Part shown: positions 1 through 6,116 of the stretch, piece after piece
Layout of the letters: every line of letters begins with the position of its first letter
Position numbering within the stretch: position 1 is the stretch's first letter
DNA from: Chitinophagales bacterium
Lineage (GTDB): Bacteria; Bacteroidota; Bacteroidia; Chitinophagales; Chitinophagaceae
Reading direction: 5' to 3'
Length of the DNA: 8,601 bases
Assembly (NCBI GenBank): GCA_015654495.1
Contig: JAATGW010000254.1
Location: 1 to 8,601 of the forward strand
Notes under the pieces: generated by a model
Told to the model about the DNA's origin: nothing
The model's input: only the letters and a program-made list of their open reading frames with translations
Databases searched by the model: none
Position numbers and translations under genes: made by a program

Positions 1-235
1 AGGACGGGCTGGAGATGTTGGGCACATCGAGTCTGGATTTTCGGGTATCGGTAGAGTCCAACAGTCCTGATATTGATCCGCAACTAATCTATGGCAAAGG
101 GACATCTTTGGCTTACACTCGTACAGAGTTCACCAGTCCAACGGGAGAACTGGTTGCATACGGATGTACGCTTTTCTGTACTCTATCATTTTTATGTTTT
201 CACACACGGACAGATCACACCAAATATATCGGTAA
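1..235 (+). pseudogene. Frame-disrupted upstream part of a SusC-family TonB-dependent receptor
   Basis: This stretch should encode the part of the SusC-like barrel just before the intact C-terminus, but no single frame carries it. At 17-46 one frame reads VGHIESGFSG, like the 'NVGxIxNxGFE' signature of SusC proteins. From about 39 the +1 frame takes over with FRVSVESN and then TSLAYTRTEFTS and GELVAYG (to ~165), like the strands that follow. The final SusC frame returns after 235. That frame has stops at 68, 74 and 233, and the +1 frame stops at about 264. The family normally has a longer stretch between these motifs, so a small deletion is also likely. The gene is cut by the window start. 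It may be a decayed gene, a rearrangement scar or a local sequence error. The frame assignments come from motif resemblance by eye and are only moderately sure. Confidence 0.45.
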
Positions 236-817
236 ATCTTCTGTACACCCTGTAGGTTCACGATAATCTCCATTACGCCTGCCGATCAGACTTTCATCGG
301 TAATCCAAATCCCAAATTTACTTATGGCTTTACCAACAATTTCTCTTATAAAGGATTTGATCTCTCAATATTCTTCAATGGTGTTTCCGGTAATCAAATA
401 AATTTCTATGGCATGGGTCGTTACTCTTCATCGAACATGCTTTACGAAGACAACAATACTGCAGATCAGATGAACCGCTGGCAGAAACCCGGGGATATCA
501 CCAATGTTCCTCAGGCGAGGTTTTATATCCCGAATGGCTCACAGGCGAGCAGCCGGTATATATACAGCGGCACATACGCCCGTCTGAGAACCTTGACGCT
601 GGGTTATAATTTCACTCCCAAGATCCTGCGAAATTTGAGAATGGATAAACTAAGAGTATATGTTTCAGCTTATAACCTCTTAACCATTACCAAATATCCT
701 TATTGGGATCCTGAAGTGAATGCGGATGATTTTGATTCAAATATTGCCAAGGGTAATGATTTCTACACTGCTCCGCAACCGAGAACAATTTTATTCGGCA
801 TCAACGTTACCTTATAA
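236..817 (+). CDS. SusC-family TonB-dependent outer-membrane receptor, C-terminal fragment
   Basis: This is the C-terminal ~193 residues of a SusC/RagA-type TonB-dependent transporter, an outer-membrane barrel that imports glycans or peptides with its SusD partner. The frame is open from 236 to the TAA at 815-817. It contains the family hallmarks TPADQTFIGNPNPKFTYG (from about 275), NNFSYKGFDLSIFFNG, the closing-strand region LRTLTLGYNF, RVYVSAYNLLTIT, WDPEVN, and the terminal PRTILFGINVTL with the usual hydrophobic/aromatic C-terminal strand. The internal ATG at 413 is not a real start, because clear SusC sequence continues upstream of it. The SusD gene follows 18 bp downstream, as expected for an operonic pair. 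Upstream of 236 the frame is broken, so whether a full receptor is made is doubtful. The family call is very secure; the substrate is unknown. Confidence 0.88.
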   Translation: MFCTPCRFTIISITPADQTFIGNPNPKFTYGFTNNFSYKGFDLSIFFNGVSGNQINFYGMGRYSSSNMLYEDNNTADQMNRWQKPGDITNVPQARFYIPNGSQASSRYIYSGTYARLRTLTLGYNFTPKILRNLRMDKLRVYVSAYNLLTITKYPYWDPEVNADDFDSNIAKGNDFYTAPQPRTILFGINVTL

Positions 818-835
818 TTCAAAATGCAGATCAAA

Positions 836-2227
836 ATGAAACTATATAACAAAATAAATTTCAACCTCACTTCGATCGCTGCATCGGTAATTCTGTTTGC
901 GGGCTCCTGCAGTGAAAGATTGGATATTCAACCCTATCAGAGCATCGGTGCAGATGTGGCATTGCTAACTGAGAGTGACGTGAACGCCTCGCTGATTGGT
1001 TGTTACGATGGTGTACAAAGTACTTCAGTATATGGAGGCGACATTCAGTTGTATTATGAATTGTTCGCAAACAAAGACGCAATCAATTTCACCGGTACTT
1101 TTGCACCGCTGAATGATATGTACAATGCGCTGATGGCATCTAATAACAGCTACGCTGCAGCTACCTGGATTCAATCCTATAATGCGATCAACAGATGCAA
1201 TAATGTATTGAGCGCAACCGACAAAGTGACTTCATCACCGGATAATAAAGCGAGAGTTGAAGGTGAGGCTACTTTTCTTCGCGCATCCATGTATTATGAT
1301 CTGGTGAGGCTGTATGCAAAAGCTTATGGCGATGGTGACTATGCTGCTAATCCTGGTGTACCACTGGTGATCACACCTACAACATCCATATCAGAGAGTA
1401 ACTTTGTGAGCAGAAATACAGTAAAAGAAGTGTATGATTTTGTAATTGCCGAATTAACAAAGGCCCGCGATCTCCTGCCAGAGGAAAATTCAAGATATGT
1501 TACAAAATTTGCAGCTTCAGCTATGTTGTCCCGGGTCTATCTCACCCTCGGCAACTATGCAGCTTCAAGAGATGCTGCGGATTTTGTAATCACCAATAGT
1601 GGCAAGAATCTGGCTGCCCCTTTCATAGATCTCTGGTTTACCCAGATTCTCGGCGGCGGAGAAACACCGGATGAATATATCTTCTATATGAAAGTAACAA
1701 CCCAGGATGGTGCTAACGACCTGAATACTTTCTTCGGAAGAACTATTCCATCAATTCCTGGTACCGGGGGAAGGAGCGATTGTAAAATCAAACCTGCATT
1801 TATTAATTTGTATGAACCGGGAGATGAACGCGGTGAGTTTTTTATTCCGGGAGGTACAAACATGTATACGATGAAACATTTGGATACATATGGAGATGTT
1901 CCGGTTATACGCCTTGCTGAAATGTACCTGAATCGTGCTGAAAGTAACAAGAGACTGGGTACTACTGTTGGAGCAACTCCGGAAGAAGATATCAGTGCTA
2001 TCCGCGAAAGATCCGGACTGGCTCCTGTGACGGGAACTATTGAACTGGATGATATCATCCTGGAACGTAAACTGGAACTAGCATTTGAAGGACATAATCT
2101 TCCTGATGTAAAACGTTTGAAAACTTCTGTTTCAGGAATACCATGGAATTCACCGAAATTAATTTTTCCGATTCCACAACGTGAAACAGATGTCAATAAG
2201 AACCTTGTTCAGAATGAAGGATATTAA
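836..2227 (+). CDS. SusD/RagB-family nutrient-binding outer-membrane lipoprotein
   Basis: This is a SusD-like surface lipoprotein that caps a SusC transporter and binds its substrate. I use the ATG at 836, which gives a 463-aa protein with a compact signal peptide; an in-frame ATG at 824 would add four residues. The N-terminus MKLYNKINFN leads into a hydrophobic run and a relaxed lipobox, FAGSC, with the lipidated Cys at residue 25, followed by SERLDIQP as in many SusD proteins. Family motifs are RASMYYDLVRLY (residue 149 on), then GVPLVITPT, the TPR-like segment RLAEMYLNRAES (residue 359 on), LELAFEGH, and the C-terminal PIPQRETDVNKNLVQNEGY, a classic SusD ending. It is complete and undamaged, unlike its SusC partner. 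No hydrolase gene follows before the terminator, so the ligand cannot be named. Confidence 0.96.
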   Translation: MKLYNKINFNLTSIAASVILFAGSCSERLDIQPYQSIGADVALLTESDVNASLIGCYDGVQSTSVYGGDIQLYYELFANKDAINFTGTFAPLNDMYNALMASNNSYAAATWIQSYNAINRCNNVLSATDKVTSSPDNKARVEGEATFLRASMYYDLVRLYAKAYGDGDYAANPGVPLVITPTTSISESNFVSRNTVKEVYDFVIAELTKARDLLPEENSRYVTKFAASAMLSRVYLTLGNYAASRDAADFVITNSGKNLAAPFIDLWFTQILGGGETPDEYIFYMKVTTQDGANDLNTFFGRTIPSIPGTGGRSDCKIKPAFINLYEPGDERGEFFIPGGTNMYTMKHLDTYGDVPVIRLAEMYLNRAESNKRLGTTVGATPEEDISAIRERSGLAPVTGTIELDDIILERKLELAFEGHNLPDVKRLKTSVSGIPWNSPKLIFPIPQRETDVNKNLVQNEGY

Positions 2228-2248
2228 TAGAGTCTGAATACAACGAAG

Positions 2249-2281
2249 AAAAAGCCGCTCCTGCAAAGGGCGGTTTTTTTT
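2249..2281 (+). terminator. Intrinsic terminator after susD
   Basis: The stem CCGCTC (2255-2260) pairs with GGGCGG (2268-2273), with one U-G wobble, around a 7-nt loop. It is followed by eight Ts (2274-2281) and preceded by five As, so the stem can be extended by A-U pairs. It lies 22 bp after the susD stop and should separate the SusCD unit from the genes downstream. Confidence 0.9.
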
Positions 2282-2316
2282 AAGTCAGAAGTACGAGGTT
2301 CGAAGTAAGAAGTAAA
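2282..2316. repeat. Heptamer array 1, five degenerate units (AAGTNNG)
   Basis: Five adjacent 7-bp units can be read: AAGTCAG, AAGTACG, AGGTTCG, AAGTAAG and AAGTAAA. The array begins one base after the terminator T-run. Units share the AAGT core and vary at positions 5-7, so this is degenerate heptad repetition and not a clean microsatellite. Confidence 0.8.
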
Positions 2317-2331
2317 CAGCCAATACAGTCC

Positions 2332-2366
2332 CCGTTAAGCGTTGAACGTAAAACGTTCAACGTTTT
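2332..2366. repeat. Heptamer array 2 (NCGTTNA) forming overlapping palindromes
   Basis: Five adjacent 7-bp units are CCGTTAA, GCGTTGA, ACGTAAA, ACGTTCA and ACGTTTT. Because each unit carries the self-complementary ACGT core or part of it, the array folds in two competing ways. CGTTGAACGT (2340-2349) is a perfect inverted copy of 2353-2362 with a 3-nt spacer. GTAAAACGTT (2348-2357) is a perfect inverted copy of 2359-2368 with a 1-nt spacer. Confidence 0.82.
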
Positions 2367-2431
2367 ACTTGCATGAAGGTTGCTGGTGCTTACAAATGAA
2401 GGGAAGCGGGAAAAAAAGTGTATTGGGAAGA

Positions 2432-2491
2432 AAGAGCAAGAGCAAGAGAAAGAGGAAGAGGAAGAGAAACTGGAACAAAAACAGAAACAGG
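2432..2491. repeat. Hexamer purine-rich array, ten units
   Basis: Ten 6-bp units run without gaps: AAGAGC twice, AAGAGA, AAGAGG twice, AAGAGA, then AACTGG, AACAAA, AACAGA and AACAGG. The first six follow AAGAGN and the last four drift to AACNGN. The plus strand is almost all purine over the first 38 bp. The array makes spurious open frames on both strands. Confidence 0.8.
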
Positions 2492-2509
2492 GCACTGATA
2501 AGAATGTAT

Positions 2510-2549
2510 AGGCATCAAAGCCCGGAAGTGGTGGTTCCTGGCGTTGCCT
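2510..2549. other. Imperfect intergenic stem-loop
   Basis: AGGCA (2510-2514) pairs with TGCCT (2545-2549). Inside it GCCCGGAA (2520-2527) pairs with TTCCTGGC (2535-2542) with one C/T mismatch, around the loop GTGGTGG. The two helices are separated by an asymmetric internal loop (5 nt and 2 nt). A6T4 follows at 2551-2560. It could be a processed repeat, an RNA structure or chance; the T-run is too short and too distant for a good terminator. Confidence 0.4.
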
Positions 2550-2736
2550 GAAAAAATTTTCCACAACTGTTCGGAAGACACAAAATTCTATTACTTTCAT
2601 ACTCCCGTCAACACATCTCCACTCACAAAAGGAAATATTCAATGTCTTTGCAGGCGCTTATTAACAGCGCGAAATTCTGGCTTTATTCCACCAATCCCAT
2701 GAACTGATCCGTAACGTACCCGCATGCCATAGACTA

Positions 2737-4317
2737 ATGCGGAATTTAACCTTTATGAAGTATTCACCATGCTATCCTGTGTTATCAAGACGCGGGGCAA
2801 CTGCTGTCGTCATACAAACAACAAGCATTTTATTTCTGTTGTTTTTCCTTTTTCCATTCTTCCTTTATGCAAATAATATTTCAATCAGCAATCCCAGGCT
2901 GACGGAACAGAATATTAAAGCCCATACGGTAAAAATCGAATTTGATATCAGCTGGGAAAATTCTTTCAGGATGAATACCGGCCCCGCAAATTGGGATGCA
3001 GCATGGGTCTTTGTTAAATACAGGGTGGCCAAAGCGAGTGGTGGTGATGGCACGTGGCGACATGTAAAATTAAATTTAACGGGACATTCAACTGATGCAA
3101 CCAGTACTATAAGCTCAACACCTGAAGGTGTATTTATTTATCGCACTGCTATTGGTACAGGAACTTTCAATGCAAAATCTGTTAAGCTCTTGTGGAATTA
3201 TGGTATTCAGATCGAGAAAGGCGAGAATGATTTTTTAGACGATGACGACGCAATTGATATCAGGGTTTTTGGAATTGAAATGGTATATATACCAGGAAAC
3301 CAAAGTTTCAATGTTGGCGGCGGCGGCGGAAATATGGCATTTAATTCTACTGATATCAACACTGCTAATGCAGCTATTGCAGGTCAGGGTTATCCGGCAG
3401 GTGTCGCAAACACAAACCCGAAATTTCCAAATGGTTACAATGCATTTTATTGCATGAAATATGAAATCAGTCAGAAACAATACGCTGATTTTTTGAATGC
3501 ACTCCCCTATGGAATGCAGAACCGGCATACAAATGCATTCCTCGGTTCCCCTTCAGGAAGTTCCGTTCTGTATTTTTATATGCTCTCGTCTCCACAGTAT
3601 AAGATTAGTGCCAGAAATGGAATTAAGATTCTTGTACCCTCGGGTACGGATTCAGCGGCTGTGCTTGCATGTAATCTTGACAACGACCTTAGTTTCGACG
3701 AACCTGAAGATGGTCAATCATTAGCCTGTAACTGGTTAAATTTTTATAAAGTCTGGGCCTTTCTTGACTGGAGCGGACTTCGACCGATGACAGAACTCGA
3801 ATACGAAAAAGCCTGTCGCGGTCCCGTGGCAGCTGTTGCCGGAGAATTTGCATGGGGCAGCCCGAATATTCAGGCATCAGACAGTATTTTATTTCCAGGA
3901 ACGGATGGTGAAACGCCGGAAAATAAAACGGCAAATGTGAATTCAGGATTTCTGGGATATTCCAATAATTCAGGCCCAATGCGTGTAGGTGCTTTTGCAA
4001 GGCCTGGCTCTACCCGCGTTGTAGCTGGTGCAACTTACTATGGAATACTTGATATGACAGGTAATCTCCGTGAAGTGACTGTGCTGGCCGCTGCTAATCC
4101 AACATATACAGGCTTACATGGAGATGGAGAATTGGGTGCCGGTGGCGATTACAATGTTCCTTTCTGGCCAAACCAAACATCTGCCTCTCCTTATTTCGAT
4201 ATTATTTACCGGGGTAGTGCAGCAATGGGCGTTTCAACAAGAGCATCGCCCCTTTTCATTCTTGATATTGATGGTCAACCGACAGACGGCGGACGTGGTG
4301 TACGGTCGGCACCTTGA
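2737..4317 (+). CDS. Secreted SUMF1/FGE-sulfatase-like protein, paralog A
   Basis: This is a 526-aa exported protein of the SUMF1/FGE-sulfatase superfamily (C-type-lectin-like fold); its role is unknown. The ATG at 2737 gives the longest form, and MKYSPCYP from ATG 2755 is equally good. The signal peptide has an Arg-Arg n-region, the core ILFLLFFLFPFFLYA, and likely cleavage at YA|NN (after residue 45). Residues ~46-168 form a beta-rich domain with ISWENSFR (from 71) and NWDAAWVFVKYRV. The junction motif is FLDDDDAID. The SUMF domain starts at MVYIPG (182) and includes FYCMKYEIS (Cys239), CNLDND (Cys312), ACNW (Cys331), LRPMTELEYEKACRG (Cys360) and DMTGNLRE (439), ending GGRGVRSAP. The usual GNxWE Trp is Arg445, and YRGGSW is reduced to YRGSAA (491), so A is the most derived paralog. 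There is no lipobox and no T9SS domain. It is the first gene of a likely A-B-C-D operon. Confidence 0.87.
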   Translation: MRNLTFMKYSPCYPVLSRRGATAVVIQTTSILFLLFFLFPFFLYANNISISNPRLTEQNIKAHTVKIEFDISWENSFRMNTGPANWDAAWVFVKYRVAKASGGDGTWRHVKLNLTGHSTDATSTISSTPEGVFIYRTAIGTGTFNAKSVKLLWNYGIQIEKGENDFLDDDDAIDIRVFGIEMVYIPGNQSFNVGGGGGNMAFNSTDINTANAAIAGQGYPAGVANTNPKFPNGYNAFYCMKYEISQKQYADFLNALPYGMQNRHTNAFLGSPSGSSVLYFYMLSSPQYKISARNGIKILVPSGTDSAAVLACNLDNDLSFDEPEDGQSLACNWLNFYKVWAFLDWSGLRPMTELEYEKACRGPVAAVAGEFAWGSPNIQASDSILFPGTDGETPENKTANVNSGFLGYSNNSGPMRVGAFARPGSTRVVAGATYYGILDMTGNLREVTVLAAANPTYTGLHGDGELGAGGDYNVPFWPNQTSASPYFDIIYRGSAAMGVSTRASPLFILDIDGQPTDGGRGVRSAP

Positions 4318-4471
4318 GTTCAGGTGACCGTCAAGGTTAGCATGTCTCGCATTGAATTCTAATCCTATATGAAAAGCTAAAGCAATCTCCATAAAAAATC
4401 ATCTTATTAAGCTTTATTGAAAAATATAAATATTGCGCCATAACAATTTTATAACCCAGAAAAATTACACC

Positions 4472-6067
4472 ATGATTACATATTCTTTTCTGCGGCCTTT
4501 GTCTAAACAAAAAACATTTGCAGAAAAAAAACACAAAGGGTTCAACCCTTTCAATAATTCCATCATGCCGATACTATTTCTGTTTCTTTCTCTTTTAATT
4601 TCTGCGGAATTATCCGCAAATAATATCAGTGTAAGCGGAGGGAAACTCACTACCCAAAATGCAACGAGTAACACTGTACGTATTGAATTTAATGTAAGCT
4701 GGGAGAATTCTTTCCGTATCAATACCGGTCCTGCGAACTGGGATGCTGCCTGGGTTTTTGTGAAGTACCGGGTTGCTGCGGTGAGCGGCGGCGATGGGAT
4801 CTGGCGCCATGTAAATCTGGGAACCACAGGTCATACAGCCCCTTCAGGCGCAACGATAAAAGCAACACCGGAGGGAGCACTGGTTTTCCGTTCACTAAAC
4901 GGCTCAGGAACATTTACTGTAAATGGCGCTGTACTCACCTGGAACTATGGCACCCACCTTGAAAATGGTACACAGGATTTTATTGATGATGACGACGCCA
5001 TCGAAATAAAAATATTTGCTGTAGAAATGGTATATGTCCCCGGCGGAAGTTTTACTATTGGTGACGGCAATGTCAGCAATTCATTTGCCGCCACCACAAT
5101 CAGCAGTGCAAATGCTTCGGCTACAGGTACGGGTTATCCAACAGGCGGCTCGAATAATAACAGCGGGTACCCAAATGGGTTTAATGCATTTTATTGCATG
5201 AAATATGAAATCAGTCAGCAGCAATATGTCGATTTTCTGAATACGCTGACTCAGCTTCAGCAATATGTAAGAACATCTGTAGAATTAACCTTTCCGGCAG
5301 GTAGTGCTGTGATGTATGATGATATGGTAACCCTGTACAAAGGACCGAATCTTAACCGGAACGGAATTGATATTCAGGTTCCTGCAGCGGGTAATAACCC
5401 GGCAATTTTTGCCTGCAATCTGAATGGAGACAATGTATTTGGCGGACCGGATGATGGTCAGTGGCTTGCCTGCAATTATCTTTTTTTCACTGACTGGCTT
5501 GCCTATCTGGATTGGAGTGGCTTAAGGCCAATGTCAGAACTTGAATATGAAAAGGCCTGCCGCGGTCCGCAGCCGGCTGTGCTGAATGAATTTGCATGGG
5601 GATCAACTGCTTTACAAAAAGCAGATGCTATTTCAAATCCGGGTGCGATAGATGAAACGGCGGGCAATATCGGATCAAATGTCTGCCTGAAAAGTACAAG
5701 TGCTATCAATGGACCATTACGGGTAGGCGCATTCGCAAATTCAACAAGTTCGCGGGCGCTGGCCGGAGCAACATTCTACGGAATTATGGAAATGACGGGA
5801 AATACAGGTGACCCGGTAGTATATGCCGGAATAAATCCGGCATTTACCAGCGTGCATGGGAACGGGATCCTTAAAACAAATGGCGATGCTGATGTACTGA
5901 CATGGCCACTGCCAACTGTTACAGGTCCAAAACGCGGAATAAGTTACAGAGGTGGCTCATGGAATTCGGAAGGATATGGAGTTTCTTTCAGAACAGTTGA
6001 CATCGATGTTTTTTATGAATCCAGATCGGCAAACGATGGTGGACGAGGCGTGCGGACTGCACCATAA
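4472..6067 (+). CDS. Secreted SUMF1/FGE-sulfatase-like protein, paralog B
   Basis: This paralog is 531 aa from the ATG at 4472. An in-frame TTG at 4433 would add 13 residues, and an ATG at 4565 would leave a signal peptide without positive charge, so 4472 fits best although its n-region is long. The hydrophobic core ILFLFLSLLISAELSA is followed by likely cleavage at SA|NN. Domain order matches paralog A: a beta-rich domain with VSWENSFRINTG and NWDAAWVFVKYRV, then DFIDDDDAIEI, MVYVPGGSF, FYCMKYEIS (Cys242), ACNLNGD (Cys315), ACNY (Cys334), LRPMSELEYEKACRG (Cys363), MTGNTGDP (441) and YRGGSW (492), ending GGRGVRTAP. RGGSW is kept, but the GNxWE motif is replaced by GNTGD. The segment after RGGSW has no cysteine, so formylglycine-generating activity is not expected. 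It lies 154 bp after A and 49 bp before C, on the same strand. Confidence 0.88.
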   Translation: MITYSFLRPLSKQKTFAEKKHKGFNPFNNSIMPILFLFLSLLISAELSANNISVSGGKLTTQNATSNTVRIEFNVSWENSFRINTGPANWDAAWVFVKYRVAAVSGGDGIWRHVNLGTTGHTAPSGATIKATPEGALVFRSLNGSGTFTVNGAVLTWNYGTHLENGTQDFIDDDDAIEIKIFAVEMVYVPGGSFTIGDGNVSNSFAATTISSANASATGTGYPTGGSNNNSGYPNGFNAFYCMKYEISQQQYVDFLNTLTQLQQYVRTSVELTFPAGSAVMYDDMVTLYKGPNLNRNGIDIQVPAAGNNPAIFACNLNGDNVFGGPDDGQWLACNYLFFTDWLAYLDWSGLRPMSELEYEKACRGPQPAVLNEFAWGSTALQKADAISNPGAIDETAGNIGSNVCLKSTSAINGPLRVGAFANSTSSRALAGATFYGIMEMTGNTGDPVVYAGINPAFTSVHGNGILKTNGDADVLTWPLPTVTGPKRGISYRGGSWNSEGYGVSFRTVDIDVFYESRSANDGGRGVRTAP

Positions 6068-6116
6068 TTTTCCTGATTCCAATTAGAAAACACCTGTCAA
6101 CCTTCAAATTTCAGTG

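Larger units (their letters stand above)
2282..2736. other. Gene-free, repeat-rich intergenic region
   Basis: No reading frame here looks like a protein. Open frames on both strands are made of low-complexity sequence (Ser/Phe/Cys runs on the minus strand, Lys/Arg runs on the plus strand). The left part is a string of short tandem arrays: heptamers at 2282-2316, a second heptamer family at 2332-2366, and hexamers at 2432-2491. An imperfect stem-loop follows at 2510-2549. The right part (2561-2736) shows no repeat, and I found no convincing Bacteroidota promoter (TTG, ~19-21 nt, TAnnTTTG). The promoter of the downstream four-gene cluster is still expected here, since a strong terminator lies upstream. 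Confidence 0.75.

Noticed and set aside
413..817. ATG at 413 as the start of a separate 134-aa gene
   Set aside because: Clear SusC sequence continues in the same frame upstream to about 275, so this ATG is internal.
2280..2642. Open frames on both strands in the repeat-rich gap (for example 120 aa on the minus strand, 69 aa on the plus strand)
   Set aside because: Their sequence is produced by the purine hexamer tract, they have no recognisable domain, and they overlap the terminator and repeats.
2720..2742. CCGCAT/ATGCGG inverted repeat over the ATG at 2737 as a translational control hairpin
   Set aside because: Six base pairs with an 11-nt loop can easily occur by chance, and the true start may be 2755.
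4311..4337. Inverted repeat ACCTTGA/TCAAGGT across the stop codon of paralog A as a terminator
   Set aside because: The 7-bp stem has a 13-nt loop and no T-run follows, so it is too weak to call.
4417..4450. Possible Bacteroidota promoter before paralog B (TTG at 4417 and an AT-rich box near 4441)
   Set aside because: The downstream box does not match TAnnTTTG; the AT-rich gap alone is not enough evidence.
4465..4827. Minus-strand open frames inside paralogs A-C, for example 120 aa at 4465-4827
   Set aside because: They are antisense shadows of conserved coding sequence and recur in the paralogs for that reason.
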